Shown here piece after piece: positions 49,076 through 59,163 of a stretch of DNA of 62,113 nt. The stretch covers positions 1 through 62,113 of the forward strand of contig NZ_JAMHFY010000029.1 in NCBI RefSeq assembly GCF_023897015.1, in the 5' to 3' direction. How positions within the stretch are numbered: the first letter of the stretch is position 1; each line of letters starts with the position of its first letter. A model generated the notes under the pieces. It was not told the DNA's origin, did no database searches, and worked only from the letters and a program-made list of their open reading frames with translations. The position numbers and the translations under genes are program-made. This DNA comes from Desulfosporosinus nitroreducens. Its GTDB lineage: Bacteria; Bacillota; Desulfitobacteriia; Desulfitobacteriales; Desulfitobacteriaceae.

Positions 49076-50233
49076 ATGGATATATTAGGTTATCGCCGTC
49101 CCGATGGCAAAGTAGGCATTCGTAATCATATTTTAATTATCCCCACTTCCGTCTGTTCGAGCACCGTCGCTGCAAATATAGCCAATCAAATTCCAGAAGC
49201 AGTGGCACTTCCCAATCAACACGGTTGCTGTCAAATAGGTCCCGACCACCTGCAAACTGTTAGAACATTGATTGGCTTCGGCAAAAATCCAAATGTCGCT
49301 GCCGTACTTGTCGTGGGTCTTGGATGTGAAGGGATTCCTATTCGAGAAACTGCCGCTGAAATTGCTGCATCCGGCAAACCAGTTGAGGTAGTCATTATCC
49401 AGGAAATCGGCGGCACCTTAAAAACTGAAGCTGAAGGCCTGCGCAAAGTAAGTGAATTAGTCCGCCAAGTTTCACATCTTCAACCCCAAAAAGTCGATAT
49501 CAGCGAACTAAGTTTAGCTATAGAATGCGGAGGATCTGACTTCACCTCAGGACTTGCCTCTAACCCTGCTGCCGGTATCGCTGCTGATCTATTAGTTGCT
49601 GCCGGAGGCAACGTCATGTTGTCTGAAACCACGGAATTTATCGGAGCAGAACATGTCCTTGCACGTCGAGCTAAGACGCCGGAAGTTGCTGAAAAACTAT
49701 TTCAGATAGTGCACGACTGTGAAGAACGGGCAAAGTTTTTAAACGTCGACATTCGTGATGGACAGCCTACCCCTGGTAACATTGCTGGCGGCATTAGCTC
49801 CATTGAAGAAAAATCTTTAGGGTGTATCTATAAAGCAGGTCATGCCCCCATTCAAGACGTACTCAAGTATGGAGAAATCCCTAAGGGCAAAGGGCTTTAT
49901 ATCATGGATACGCCTGGTCAAGACATTGAATCTATTACAGGAATGCTCGCTGGTGGAGCTACGGTTGTGATCTTTACTACGGGACGCGGAACTCCAACCG
50001 GTTCTCCGATTGCACCGGTCATCAAAATTACCGCAAATAGTCGGACCTATAAGACGATGGAAGACAACATCGACCTTGATGCATCCCCCATTGTCTCTGG
50101 TGAAGAAACCATCGAGCAAGTTGGACATCGAGTTTTTGAAGAAATCCTGGCAGTGTCAAATGGAAGAAGAACAAAAGCAGAGAGCTTAGGATATAAAGAA
50201 TTTGGAATTTACAAGATCGCACCCACTTATTAA
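49076..50233 (+). CDS. UxaA-family dehydratase, large subunit
   Basis: This 385-residue iron-dependent lyase has the UxaA core: GYRRPDGKVGIRNHILIIPTSVC, the cluster-like QHGCCQ and GLGCEG Cys motifs, the IECGGSDFTSGLASNPA segment and FTTGRGTPTGSPIAPVIKI near the end. The family removes water from altronate, galactarate or related sugar acids, or sulfite from sulfolactate (SuyB). The substrate cannot be told from sequence alone. AAGGAGG lies upstream of the ATG. A terminator follows about 120 bases after the stop. Confidence 0.88.
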   Translation: MDILGYRRPDGKVGIRNHILIIPTSVCSSTVAANIANQIPEAVALPNQHGCCQIGPDHLQTVRTLIGFGKNPNVAAVLVVGLGCEGIPIRETAAEIAASGKPVEVVIIQEIGGTLKTEAEGLRKVSELVRQVSHLQPQKVDISELSLAIECGGSDFTSGLASNPAAGIAADLLVAAGGNVMLSETTEFIGAEHVLARRAKTPEVAEKLFQIVHDCEERAKFLNVDIRDGQPTPGNIAGGISSIEEKSLGCIYKAGHAPIQDVLKYGEIPKGKGLYIMDTPGQDIESITGMLAGGATVVIFTTGRGTPTGSPIAPVIKITANSRTYKTMEDNIDLDASPIVSGEETIEQVGHRVFEEILAVSNGRRTKAESLGYKEFGIYKIAPTY

Positions 50234-50355
50234 TCAGACGAAATTTACGGTAGAAAAAACTTCTTGGTCATCACTAATACAAGTTAACACCGTCGAAGAA
50301 ATTATTGAACCCTCATCAGTACTGCTCAGTTTCATATGATTCTCATTATTTAAGA

Positions 50356-50397
50356 AGGAACCCTCGCCGGCGATTACCGGCCAAGGGCTCCTTTTGA
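50356..50397 (+). terminator. Terminator after the UxaA pair
   Basis: AAGGA-A-CCCT...CCGG (50356-50371) folds onto CCGG...AAGGG-C-TCCTT (ending 50394), followed by TTTG. The 50234-50614 gap contains only this and the icd terminator. Confidence 0.75.
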
Positions 50398-50564
50398 CTC
50401 CAATCCACACTTGGACCAGGTCGATATTATCCTTTAACCAAACTTGGTGCTGCGCACCCCTATGTCCCAGCACATAACCACCTAAAAGCATTTTATTTAG
50501 GAAACCATGTAAACCTTTTCACGGTTTCACTTCTTTACCATTCATCCAATTAACATAGCTCCAA

Positions 50565-50605
50565 GAAAAAAGCTCCATCGGCATTTCACAGCGACCGGTG
50601 GAGCT
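50565..50605 (-). terminator. Terminator after icd
   Basis: On the minus strand AGCTCCACCGGT pairs with CCGATGGAGCT (50571-50605), followed by a run of T residues (50565-50570). Confidence 0.85.
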
Positions 50606-50614
50606 GGATCATAA

Positions 50615-51826
50615 TTATCCGCGTATTTTATCAAGTGTCTGCTTTATCTCAATAAGAAAACGTTCTGTACTGACAGTTTTCTTATTAGGGAGTTCCGAGA
50701 TAAGCGCCAGATCTTTTGTCATAATTCCTGCTTCAATTGTTTTCAATGAAGCTTCCTCTAATCGATTGGCAAATTCAACCAATTCCTTTAATCCGTCAAG
50801 TTCTCCGCGTTTTCTTAAGGCACCCGACCAGGCAAAAATTGTCGCCATTGAATTCGTCGAAGTTTCTTCCCCTTGAAGATGTTTATAATAATGCCTAGTA
50901 ACAGTACCATGGGCAGCCTCATACTCGAAATCGCCATCCGGTGATACCAATACTGACGTCATCATTGCTAAACTCCCAAAGGCCGTAGCGACCATGTCAG
51001 ACATAACATCACCGTCATAATTTTTGCATGCCCATATGTAACCTCCTTCGGAGCGTACCACTCTGGCGACTGCATCGTCGATGAGAGTATAAAAGTATTC
51101 TATCTTAGCTTCTTCAAATCTTTCCTTATATTCCTGATCATAAATTTCCTGGAAGATATCTTTAAAGGTATGATCATATTGCTTGGAGATTGTATCTTTG
51201 GTGGAAAACCACAAATCCTGCTTTACTTCAAGCGCATAATTAAAACATGCTCGTGCGAAGCTTTCAATGGATTGGTCAAGATTGTGCATTCCCATGAGAA
51301 CACCCTTATCTTTGAATTCAAAAATCGTCTGACGAGTCTCTTCCCCTTTTTCGTTGGTAAAGACAAGCTCGGCCTTACCAGGTCCGCCTACTCTATACTC
51401 TACATTTCTATAGATATCTCCATAGGCATGACGGGCAATTATAATGGGTTTCTTCCATGAAGGTATTAATGGTTGAATACCCTTCGCAATGATCGGAGCG
51501 CGAAAAACAGTTCCATCAAGAATCGCTCTTACAGTGCCATTAGGACTTTTCCACATTTGTTTAAGGTTGTACTCTTCCACTCTCTGAGCATTTGGTGTAA
51601 TCGTCGCACATTTGACAGCTACCCCATATTTTTTGTTTGCCATAGCAGCATCAATTGTGATTTGATCCTCTGTTTCATCCCGTTTCTGGAGACCAAGATC
51701 ATAATACTCTGTTTTTAATTCGATGTAGGGTTTAAGTAAGATTTCTTTAATGGAATTCCAGATGATTCTAGTCATCTCATCTCCATCCATCTCCACTAAC
51801 GGGACATTCATTTGAATTTTCTGCAC
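50615..51826 (-). CDS. icd: NADP-dependent isocitrate dehydrogenase (eukaryotic-like type)
   Basis: This TCA-cycle enzyme converts isocitrate to 2-oxoglutarate, making NADPH. The 403-residue protein belongs to the subfamily of homodimeric IDHs also found in eukaryotes: [12 protein letters not shown], the [13 protein letters not shown] and [17 protein letters not shown] segments, the [20 protein letters not shown] metal site and [13 protein letters not shown], which fits NADP. It is not the 415-residue E. coli Icd type. Monocistronic; the 3' terminator is clear. Confidence 0.95.
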   Translation of the reverse strand: MQKIQMNVPLVEMDGDEMTRIIWNSIKEILLKPYIELKTEYYDLGLQKRDETEDQITIDAAMANKKYGVAVKCATITPNAQRVEEYNLKQMWKSPNGTVRAILDGTVFRAPIIAKGIQPLIPSWKKPIIIARHAYGDIYRNVEYRVGGPGKAELVFTNEKGEETRQTIFEFKDKGVLMGMHNLDQSIESFARACFNYALEVKQDLWFSTKDTISKQYDHTFKDIFQEIYDQEYKERFEEAKIEYFYTLIDDAVARVVRSEGGYIWACKNYDGDVMSDMVATAFGSLAMMTSVLVSPDGDFEYEAAHGTVTRHYYKHLQGEETSTNSMATIFAWSGALRKRGELDGLKELVEFANRLEEASLKTIEAGIMTKDLALISELPNKKTVSTERFLIEIKQTLDKIRG

Positions 51827-52177
51827 GTTTCGATTTCCTCCTTAGTGATGGCTCATTGAATGTAGGACTTGTCCTATATCTAATGTTTTTATACTTCGAC
51901 AAAATAAATGTTATTCCTTTTCCTCAAACACACTATCAACTAGCTTTATCTCCGTTATACAATATTATTCGTTAACCTTGATCTTTAACCCCTATAAAAG
52001 CCCCAGATTTTTAAATCAAGCTACTAACCTCCGCATTTCAAATTGAAAAACCTGCCTAACTTTAAAAATTAAAATTGATTTTTTTCGATTATCAAGCTAT
52101 TCTATTCATTAATACATTTCGCATGTCTACTCTATTTAAAAGCAGTAATGTATACTTAGAAGGGAGTATCTTACCAC
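51827..52177. other. Gene-free spacer between icd and xpt
   Basis: This 351-bp AT-rich stretch holds the divergent promoters of icd and xpt. I looked for a purine riboswitch upstream of xpt (xpt is often controlled by one) and did not see its conserved core. No ORF with a ribosome site is present. Confidence 0.7.
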
Positions 52178-52750
52178 ATGAAGCTCTTGAAGGACAAAAT
52201 TCGTAATAGCGCTAGAATAACTGAAAATAGAATCATTCAAGTTGATAGTTTCTTGAATCACCAATTGGATATCACCTTGTTCAATGAAATAGGCAAGGAA
52301 TTCAAACGCAGGTTTTCAAGTAAAGAAGTTACAAAAATTGTAACCATCGAAACCTCTGGTATAGCCATTGCAAGTATTACTTCTCAATATTTTGATCATG
52401 TACCAGTAGTCTTTGCAAAAAAACATGCCGGACTCAATATGAATCGCGATGTTTACGAATCGAAAGTTTATTCTTATACTAAAGACCAGGAATATACCAT
52501 TAAAATATCCAAAGAATTTATATCCCCAAATGACAAGATACTGATTATCGATGATTTCCTTGCTAGTGGCAGTGCACTCCTGGGTTTAGTTAGTTTGGTA
52601 TCTCAGAGCAACGCTGAAATCTCTGGAGTGGGTATCGTCATAGAAAAATCCTTTCAAGGGGGAAGAAAACTCGTAGAGGATAAAGGCTTGCAGGTAGAGT
52701 CTTTAGCGATTATCGACGCGTTGAAAGACGGCCAAGTATTTTTTAAATAG
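52178..52750 (+). CDS. xpt: Xanthine phosphoribosyltransferase
   Basis: This purine-salvage enzyme converts xanthine and PRPP to XMP. The 190-residue protein has the PRPP loop ILIIDDFLASGSALLGLVSL (about 126-145), the KVTIETSGIA-like KIVTIETSGIAIA segment, and VFAKKH in the base-binding hood, as in Xpt. GAAGGGAG lies 11 bases before the ATG. It is monocistronic with a strong terminator. Confidence 0.94.
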   Translation: MKLLKDKIRNSARITENRIIQVDSFLNHQLDITLFNEIGKEFKRRFSSKEVTKIVTIETSGIAIASITSQYFDHVPVVFAKKHAGLNMNRDVYESKVYSYTKDQEYTIKISKEFISPNDKILIIDDFLASGSALLGLVSLVSQSNAEISGVGIVIEKSFQGGRKLVEDKGLQVESLAIIDALKDGQVFFK

Positions 52751-52761
52751 GCTAAAATTAA

Positions 52762-52804
52762 GCACAAAGCTAGGGATTGACCCCTAGCTTTGTGCCTTTT
52801 TTTG
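52762..52804 (+). terminator. Terminator after xpt
   Basis: GCACAAAGCTAGGG pairs with CCCTAGCTTTGTGC (52762-52795), followed by a long T-run. Confidence 0.92.
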
Positions 52805-53097
52805 CGACTTAAATTATAGTTTCGAAAACAGAAGAAGAACTGTTTACTTTATTAGCAATGCGCTATATTATAGAACTTTAGGCGTGCTAGACGCAATTAT
52901 GACGACTTCTTATGAGAAATCTATTATTGATGAAGAACTCGACAAAGCTCTAAAATTATATATGCGAACCAACTTTTGCAGATCAAATTCTATAAAATTA
53001 TTTATGAAAAGAAACTGGGTTCATATTTATATGACCGTGCACTTCTAAATTTTGTCCTTGCATAATATGGAATAAACAGGAAAAAGGAGTGCTTATC
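52805..53097. other. Gap with a possible decayed small ORF
   Basis: A 49-codon frame (ATG at 52899, stop at 53046-53048) contains SYEKSIIDEELDKALKLYM, which faintly recalls Spo0E-like small phosphatases. It lacks a good ribosome site and continues into low-complexity sequence. It may be a remnant of a gene or chance. Confidence 0.2.
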
Positions 53098-53250
53098 TTG
53101 CATAAGATGTTTCATACAGTAAAGTCAGGGGATACCCTTTGGAAAATAGCTCATCATCATCACACTTCTGTTCATCATTTGCTTCATAAAAATCCTTCGA
53201 TAAAGAACCCTGATCTGATTTATGTTGGTCAGAGAATTAAAATTCATTAA
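53098..53250 (+). CDS. Stand-alone LysM domain protein (50 residues)
   Basis: This 50-residue protein is essentially one LysM peptidoglycan-binding domain: HTVKSGDTLWKIA at the start, NPSIKNPDLIYVGQRIKI at the end. A His-rich stretch HHHHTSVHHLLH replaces the usual central helix sequence. No signal peptide is present. The TTG at 53098 has AAAAAGGAG 8 bases upstream; an ATG follows at 53107. Such short LysM proteins are often spore- or coat-associated (SafA-like), which fits the genome but is not shown. Confidence 0.75.
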   Translation: MHKMFHTVKSGDTLWKIAHHHHTSVHHLLHKNPSIKNPDLIYVGQRIKIH

Positions 53251-53290
53251 CCTTCCTGCTTGATAAAACAAAATAAATTTACTTTTAAAT

Positions 53291-53314
53291 GAGGATGTCT
53301 TACAAGACATCCTC
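53291..53314. terminator. Hairpin terminator after the LysM gene
   Basis: GAGGATGTCTT pairs perfectly with AAGACATCCTC around two bases, followed by TTATCTTATCTTT. It lies between the LysM gene and the convergent TIGR02328-type gene. Confidence 0.75.
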
Positions 53315-53369
53315 TTATCTTATCTTTATTGGCTTCCAGCCAGGTCAAACTGTATTAACTCTGCCTCTT

Positions 53370-53768
53370 TCATCCCTCGAACAAAATGATTATTCCTTTA
53401 CTGCGCAGGTTTTCCAAACACTCATTAAGGTACTTTTCATTGTGTTCGGGATACACAAGAAACATCTCGCTTTTCTCGTCTCTCAGATGTTGAATTTCTC
53501 GATAATCAGGCTGGAATCGCGGTGCCGATTTCCCACGGTATCCTGGATCAATCCAATAACTTTCGGGATTGTATCCGCGCCCCTTCATCTCATTCATTAC
53601 CTGTATATGATAGCTCCACAGTCGTTCTAGAGAATAGCGAAAAACGTAATCAACTACAGAATGAGGCTTTCCCCAACTGTTCCCGCGAAGTGCACAGCAT
53701 TCCCTATGCTGTCCCAAAAGTTGTTGTCTTGGCAAAAGTGGGAGCAAATTTTCATGCCATAGACGCAT
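53370..53768 (-). CDS. TIGR02328-type protein, pyrimidine-dimer DNA glycosylase-like
   Basis: This 132-residue protein begins MRLWHENLLPLLPRQQLLGQHREC, the pattern of a conserved Firmicute family (TIGR02328) related to the Pyr_excise (T4 endonuclease V-like) group, with a WGKPHSVVDYVF segment and a GYRGK region. A DNA-repair role is suggested by the remote T4 endonuclease V relation but is not established. GGGAGAG lies 6 bases before the ATG. Single gene. Confidence 0.7.
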   Translation of the reverse strand: MRLWHENLLPLLPRQQLLGQHRECCALRGNSWGKPHSVVDYVFRYSLERLWSYHIQVMNEMKGRGYNPESYWIDPGYRGKSAPRFQPDYREIQHLRDEKSEMFLVYPEHNEKYLNECLENLRSKGIIILFEG

Positions 53769-53993
53769 ACACTACTCTCCCTTATTTTTTGAGGTTTTTA
53801 CCTATATAATAATTTCCGCAATACGTCTTTATCCTGCTCTAAGGGTGATAAAATATTCGCATTAAACAGCTAAGTTATATCTTACCAACTCAAGTCACTC
53901 AAACTAAATCCCACTATTTCTCTGTCATAAAAACCTTTGGTTTGATTAAAACTAAACATATTTTAGAATGTACACTAAAAGGAGGAAAAACAA

Positions 53994-54773
53994 ATGAACT
54001 CGAAATACTTAAAACTTTTAAGTTCAGTCGTTATTAGTATGTTGCTAACAGCTACTGTATTTACCTCAACACTTAATGCTCAAACCCCATTCAATAGAAC
54101 AAATATACCCGCACAAGTAAAAATCACAGCAGCCTCTCTAAACGTAAGATCAGGACCATCTGCATCAACTATAAAAGTCGGTTTACTTTATAAGGGCCAA
54201 ATAGTAGATTGTATTGGCAAAATAGGTGCTTGGTGGGTAGTCCATTTAGAAAATGATACTGTAGGATTAATTACAGACAAATATGCTAACCCATATTATC
54301 CACCAAGTCCTGCTCCAGGACCCACTCCAGCTCCGGAACCTGCTCCAACTCCTGCACCCACTCCGGCTCCCAGTCCTGAGCAGCCGGCTATTGGAGTGGA
54401 TGAACAAAAAATGCTTGATTTAATAAATACTGAGCGCTCAAAGGCTGGGATTGCTCCCCTAAAAACAGATACCAAGTTAATGGAAGTCGCCAAAATTAAA
54501 GCAAAAGATATGGTAGATAACAATTATTTTTCCCATACTTCGCCAACTTATGGTTCCCCCTTTGATATGTTAAACAAGTTTGGCGTAACATACCAAACAG
54601 CTGCCGAAAATCTTGCTGGAAACTCAACAGTAGAAGCTGCTCATAATGCTCTAATGCAGTCAGAAGGCCACCGTAAGAATATCTTAAATCCCAGCTTTAA
54701 CTATATAGGTATAGGTATTGTTCCCAGCCCTGTTTATGGGAAAGTTTTTGTTCAAATGTTTGTCGGACGTTAA
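53994..54773 (+). CDS. Exported CAP/SCP-domain protein with SH3 domain (YkwD-like)
   Basis: This 259-residue protein has a signal peptide (about 1-30) and a bacterial SH3 domain (about 40-100) with ITAASLNVRSGPSASTIKVGLLYKGQ. A Pro/Ala-rich linker follows (about 103-130, PAPTPAPTPAP-like), then a C-terminal CAP domain (about 138-259) with LINTERSKAGIAPL, NNYFSHTSP, AAENLAGN, SEGHRKNILNPSFNYIGIG. The His and Glu residues of the CAP metal site are present. Function in bacteria is unknown; spore-related and surface roles are common. AAAGGAGG precedes the ATG. Confidence 0.9.
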   Translation: MNSKYLKLLSSVVISMLLTATVFTSTLNAQTPFNRTNIPAQVKITAASLNVRSGPSASTIKVGLLYKGQIVDCIGKIGAWWVVHLENDTVGLITDKYANPYYPPSPAPGPTPAPEPAPTPAPTPAPSPEQPAIGVDEQKMLDLINTERSKAGIAPLKTDTKLMEVAKIKAKDMVDNNYFSHTSPTYGSPFDMLNKFGVTYQTAAENLAGNSTVEAAHNALMQSEGHRKNILNPSFNYIGIGIVPSPVYGKVFVQMFVGR

Positions 54774-54822
54774 ATTTTAATTGCTAAAGCTTATTCGATT
54801 ATAAGAAGTTCTTAAAATCATT

Positions 54823-54863
54823 ACTCCCCCCGAGAGTAATATGATAAGTGCTCTAGGGGGAGT
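54823..54863. terminator. Hairpin after the CAP gene
   Basis: ACTCCCCC (54823-54830) pairs with GGGGGAGT (54856-54863) with an inner GAG/CTC extension. U-run is short on both sides. Confidence 0.65.
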
Positions 54864-54920
54864 TATATAATCAATTTAACATAGGCGTTTTTATGATTGA
54901 TTGAGAGCTGGTTTTGGTCA

Positions 54921-55637
54921 TCACAGTCTTAAATTTTGCCCATGATCCTTAAACCACTTTCTCCAATCTGCGTATTCCGGCATAAACTCTGCAACCCTCT
55001 GCCAAAACTGATTAGAATGATTGAGATGGGTTAAATGGGCCAGCTCATGAATAATTATGTAATCCATCGCTGGATCAGGGGCCATAATAATACGCCAATT
55101 CAAATTAAGATTACCTTTACTTGAACAACTCCCCCATCTTGTCTTCTGTTCCTTAAGTCGAAATGTTTGGAAGGAAACCTGCATTCTCTTGGCCTGTATA
55201 TCAAGCTTGTCCTGCAGAATCTTGCGCGCTTGCGCTTTATACCATAACTTGAGTGCTTCCATGATATTCGACGCACAGTCCTGTTCTAGTAAATCCATAG
55301 GCAAATTGACCACGAGCGATTGACCCTCCAGAAAAACTCTAATCAATTTACGTGGATACCTTATGATTTTTAACTCAATGGTATTTCCACGATACAAAAA
55401 CTGTTCACCATCGATATATCTTGCAGGGCTTTTCATCGCATCTTGCTTCACGAGCCAATGTTTTAAAATCCACTCCTGCTTGGCATTCACTAAGTCTTTA
55501 AGTTGCTTGGCAGACACATTCTTGGGCGCTGAAATGCGAACGCGATCTTCAAGAATGCTCAGTGTTATTCTCCGATAACGAGTACTCCTTCGTTCCTCAT
55601 AAGGAATAGTATGATCTCTTATAGTCAGTTGTTCCAT
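54921..55637 (-). CDS. YgjP-like zinc metallopeptidase (DUF45, SprT-like)
   Basis: This 238-residue protein has the family core with the HELAHLTHLNH zinc motif (HExxH variant, third His in the NHSNQFW region), the WGSCSSKGNLNLNWRIIMAP segment and a C-terminal PEYADWRKW. Members are soluble metallopeptidases of unclear target, related to WLM/SprT DNA-protein crosslink proteases. It is monocistronic. Confidence 0.85.
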   Translation of the reverse strand: MEQLTIRDHTIPYEERRSTRYRRITLSILEDRVRISAPKNVSAKQLKDLVNAKQEWILKHWLVKQDAMKSPARYIDGEQFLYRGNTIELKIIRYPRKLIRVFLEGQSLVVNLPMDLLEQDCASNIMEALKLWYKAQARKILQDKLDIQAKRMQVSFQTFRLKEQKTRWGSCSSKGNLNLNWRIIMAPDPAMDYIIIHELAHLTHLNHSNQFWQRVAEFMPEYADWRKWFKDHGQNLRL

Positions 55638-55731
55638 TAAAGGTTGCTCCTTACTGAATATGGCCTTTCAAATTTTACAGTAGCCTAATCTTTGATTGGT
55701 GTCAATACGCTCGATATAGTCTTACATATAA

Positions 55732-55775
55732 GTAACCCTCAAAGCGATCCTACCTAATCACTTTGAGGGTTACTT
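55732..55775 (-). terminator. Terminator after the CZB chemoreceptor gene
   Basis: AGTAACCCTCAAAG (55732-55745) pairs perfectly with CTTTGAGGGTTACT (55762-55775). The U-run is weak (TATATG). Confidence 0.7.
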
Positions 55776-55800
55776 TGTATTCTGCACGCAAGTTCAGCAA

Positions 55801-57192
55801 TCAATCTCTACATTCAGTTTGAAGTTGGTTTAAGATGTTAACAACCTCTTGAGAAGCTTTGGTCATTTGCACAAGAATTTGTTCTGCTTTTGCGGAATTT
55901 CCTCCTTCGAAAGCTTCTGCTGCTTGGCGGGCTAGCTCATGAACTTGTTTATGTGGGACTTTTAAATCATTAAGAGCAGGTAAATGGGCGCATTTATTGT
56001 TTGCTAAATTATCTACCCATTTTCCTAGACGACAATCATGGTGATTACCAACTTCACTAGACTTAATTTTTTCAAAGCCCAATATCATGTTGTATATCCG
56101 CCAAGTCCAGAGCAGATGGTCCGTCTTGTATAGTTCTAAGGCTTGGAGAATATCCATTTCAGGGACTCTCTGAATCTGCTCAAACCTAATGTTTTGCAGA
56201 TCCCGACTGAGGTTATAAATCCCCTGGCCTGTAATCATAGCGATATCATTGATATTCTCCGAAGCCTGGGACACCGTACCAATACTCCTTGAAGATTCCT
56301 CGCTTGCAGCACTTTGTTCCTCGCTTCCAGCTGCAATATTATGCATGTCATGAGCAACAGACTCGAAATTCCGAATAATTTGTTGCAGGGACTCGGCAGC
56401 CTCTTGCATCACAGACTTTCCACTCTGCATTGTCTGACTAAGTGACGTAATCTTTTTTGTTGTTTCTACTGAATTATGGCTTAAGTCAGCAATTTTATGA
56501 CTAATATCCGAAACTGATCCTTTCGTATACTCCGCTAATTTACGCACTTCATCTGCAACGACTGCAAAGCCTCGGCCATGTTCTGCCGCCCGAGCTGCCT
56601 CAATGGCCGCATTGAGAGCTAACAAATTAGTTTGGTCCGCAACTCCTGATATCACCCCCACAATTTGCTCTATCTCCTGCATTGAACTCATAACTTCCTG
56701 AACTTGCTGACTAACTTTTTCAAACTCATCAAAGGAATGCTCCACAAATTGGATAGCCTGTTCAATTTTTTGTCCTCCAGAAACTGCGGCCTTGGTTGAT
56801 TCCTCTACAAATCCTGATGAATTGGTTGCTGATACGGCAACCTCACTGGCGGCAGCACCTAATTCTTCAGCCTGCGCCGAAAGATTTCCCAGTTGCATGG
56901 TCTGTTCTTGAATTTGTTTTAGCATCTGACGAATCGACGTCATACTTGTGAGATCTTGAACTGCTCTATCAAGATTTTTCAATGAGAGCTTCACCGAGTC
57001 TTGTTGCTCCGAGATGACACGATTCAAAATTTCAACAGCCGGATTTAAAGGACTTGAAGAATCGAGGTCGATATCGATCTTGTGTGTAAAATTGCACCCT
57101 TTTAAACACTGATATAACTTTTCATAATCTGACTTTTCGTCACCTATCGGAGATTCCTTTAATATTTTTTTAGAGAATAATATTTCGCTCAC
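55801..57192 (-). CDS. Soluble chemoreceptor with C-terminal zinc-binding CZB domain
   Basis: This 463-residue cytoplasmic MCP has no transmembrane helix. The signalling domain (about 90-330) has the tip [38 protein letters not shown]. The C-terminal ~110 residues form a CZB domain (about 350-450) with [21 protein letters not shown] (the HxxCxxGxW motif) and [10 protein letters not shown], supplying the His-His-Cys-His zinc set. By analogy with known CZB receptors it may sense zinc or hypochlorite and route to CheA. The N-terminal ~80 residues are unassigned. Confidence 0.9.
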   Translation of the reverse strand: MSEILFSKKILKESPIGDEKSDYEKLYQCLKGCNFTHKIDIDLDSSSPLNPAVEILNRVISEQQDSVKLSLKNLDRAVQDLTSMTSIRQMLKQIQEQTMQLGNLSAQAEELGAAASEVAVSATNSSGFVEESTKAAVSGGQKIEQAIQFVEHSFDEFEKVSQQVQEVMSSMQEIEQIVGVISGVADQTNLLALNAAIEAARAAEHGRGFAVVADEVRKLAEYTKGSVSDISHKIADLSHNSVETTKKITSLSQTMQSGKSVMQEAAESLQQIIRNFESVAHDMHNIAAGSEEQSAASEESSRSIGTVSQASENINDIAMITGQGIYNLSRDLQNIRFEQIQRVPEMDILQALELYKTDHLLWTWRIYNMILGFEKIKSSEVGNHHDCRLGKWVDNLANNKCAHLPALNDLKVPHKQVHELARQAAEAFEGGNSAKAEQILVQMTKASQEVVNILNQLQTECRD

Positions 57193-57355
57193 GTCCCCTT
57201 AGCTTCAAAAATTAAAATAATTTCACATTGAAATTCTTTCCTAGTTATAGCAAGTTTTTAAATTTTCGAACTCAATTTACCATTTTGAATTCTTAGAGTT
57301 ATTATAGGTGCATTAGATTCTAAATTCTATGATTCACATAGATATATTTTCAAAC

Positions 57356-57400
57356 AAAAAGAGCAGCTTATCTATCCTTGAAGGATAAATAACTGCTCTA
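57356..57400 (-). terminator. Terminator after the Cache chemoreceptor gene
   Basis: On the minus strand GAGCAGTTATTTATCCTT pairs with AAGGATAGATAAGCTGCTC (57361-57399) with small mismatches, followed by TTTTT. Confidence 0.8.
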
Positions 57401-57465
57401 TTGACATAAAGAATGTGCCTTAATATTAGGCTAACTTTAGAACCATAATAAAGAGGCTAATTTTA

Positions 57466-59163
57466 TTAAAACCTAAACTTAGAAATTTCTTCTTGTAATT
57501 TTTCGGTACTTTTCTTCGAGCTATTTGTTAATTCTAAAATACTATTAGACTTCAGGGTGATTTCTGTGGCCTCTTGAGCAATATTTGTCGTTGCACCAGC
57601 CCCCTCATAAGCTGCCTTGGAAACTCCATCAATCGTCAAGAAAACCTCTTTCATCGAAGCTAAAATTTCTTCTGAAGCAGAGCTAAACTCCGCAACGAGA
57701 TCATCTACAAACTTTGCATCTTCATTATACCTGTCCGCAACATCGAGCATCGTACTATAATCGTCATGAACATCTGCCGACATAAATTGGAGCAATCTAT
57801 TGGCGCTGTTAGTAAGACCATCCACCGCACTCATAACCTTGACTGTAATATCTTGTATCTTAATGACAGTATCTTTGGACTGCTCGGCGAGCTTTCTTAT
57901 TTCTTCCGAAACTACTGAAAAACCTTTCCCTGCTTCTCCCGCTCTGGCTGCTTCTATTGCCGCATTTAAGGCTAGAAGGTTAGTTTGTGCGGTTATTTGC
58001 ATTATGGATTCAGATAAAATACTAATTTGGTTAACTATTTTTGAATTTTCGATAGCTATTTCAAGTTCATCCTTAGTCCCTAAGAATATGTCGAAGGCCT
58101 TTTTCTGTGCTACATTAACCATTTCTTTCGTTTCTGATGCTCTATTATTAATCTTCAAGACTTCTAATGCACCACTTTGAGCACTTTTAGCTAATGATTC
58201 AACAGTTTTCTCAATTTCTTGAGCAGTAGCTGTCATTTCTTCTGCTGAAGCAGCAGTTTCTTCCATACCCGCAGACAATTCTTCAGTGCTTGCAGATACA
58301 TCTTCTAAACCCGAATTTAAAGCATTTACATTTTCCGAAACACTGCTTACCACAACTTCTATATTTTTAGCTTCACTTTGTACATTCATTATCATATTTT
58401 TAATGTTTTGTATCGTACTATTTAGTCCATCTGCAATTTCTTTAATTTCATCGTTTGAAGTTACCTCACAGGTATTTGTTAAATCTCCTGAAGCAATTTT
58501 GGTGAGGGAACTATGAATTCTAGCAATGTTTTTAGAGATACTTCTAACAAGGAGCACCGAAATAATAATTCCCAATAGAATGGCAACTATGGAAAACGTG
58601 GCAATAGAAATAATAATTTTGGTTACTTGCGCTGCTACACTGCCTTTTTCTACTCCAACAAAAAAAGCGCCAATTGTCTTGCCATTGGAGTCTTTAATCG
58701 GAGTATACTTTGTCTGATAAAGCTTATCTGTTACAATCGCATCTCCCTCATAAATTTCTCCTTGCTTTATAACTGTATTTGCCACTTGTTCAGACATTTT
58801 AGTACCCGTCGCTCTTTTCCCATCTATCATAACATTAGTAGCAATTCTTGTATCAAATAGAAATATTGTGCTAATGGAGTCCGTATCGCTTTTTATAGCA
58901 TCTACTAACTCGTTATCATCATTTATTATTTTCGTCCCTTTTAAGAGTTTATCTCCATCAGTTTGCCACTCACCTGGATATTTTTCATCCAGTAGTCTGT
59001 AACCGCTTTTTGAACTGCTTTGAATTTGTTGGCTTACATTTTTCTCCACCATAGCATTAACTCGATAATAAACGTCTGCTAAAATAGCAACTGCTAGGAA
59101 TATTAGCAAGGAACTTATCGTCAAAATAATTTTAGCTTTAAATTTCAAATTAACTCTCTTCAT
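57466..59163 (-). CDS. Methyl-accepting chemotaxis protein with extracytoplasmic Cache domain
   Basis: This 565-residue receptor has a transmembrane helix (about 10-30), a single-Cache sensor domain (about 40-180) with [24 protein letters not shown] and [18 protein letters not shown], a second helix (about 185-208), HAMP and an MCP domain with [30 protein letters not shown]. The Cache domain is clearly related to that of the Cache-HAMP-HTH regulator at 9633-10790, so related ligands are possible. It is monocistronic with a terminator. Confidence 0.92.
   Translation of the reverse strand: MKRVNLKFKAKIILTISSLLIFLAVAILADVYYRVNAMVEKNVSQQIQSSSKSGYRLLDEKYPGEWQTDGDKLLKGTKIINDDNELVDAIKSDTDSISTIFLFDTRIATNVMIDGKRATGTKMSEQVANTVIKQGEIYEGDAIVTDKLYQTKYTPIKDSNGKTIGAFFVGVEKGSVAAQVTKIIISIATFSIVAILLGIIISVLLVRSISKNIARIHSSLTKIASGDLTNTCEVTSNDEIKEIADGLNSTIQNIKNMIMNVQSEAKNIEVVVSSVSENVNALNSGLEDVSASTEELSAGMEETAASAEEMTATAQEIEKTVESLAKSAQSGALEVLKINNRASETKEMVNVAQKKAFDIFLGTKDELEIAIENSKIVNQISILSESIMQITAQTNLLALNAAIEAARAGEAGKGFSVVSEEIRKLAEQSKDTVIKIQDITVKVMSAVDGLTNSANRLLQFMSADVHDDYSTMLDVADRYNEDAKFVDDLVAEFSSASEEILASMKEVFLTIDGVSKAAYEGAGATTNIAQEATEITLKSNSILELTNSSKKSTEKLQEEISKFRF

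Noticed and set aside
50234-50491. 85-residue minus-strand ORF between uxaA and icd
   Set aside because: It lacks a ribosome site, begins immediately at the stop of the opposite-strand gene and runs through the clear intrinsic terminator at 50356-50397.
52138-52177. Expected purine riboswitch before xpt
   Set aside because: The conserved aptamer core was not found in 51827-52177; xpt here appears to have a plain leader.
52899-53048. 49-codon plus-strand ORF with faint Spo0E-like segment
   Set aside because: No ribosome site and only a short, weak similarity; kept only as a note on the gap.
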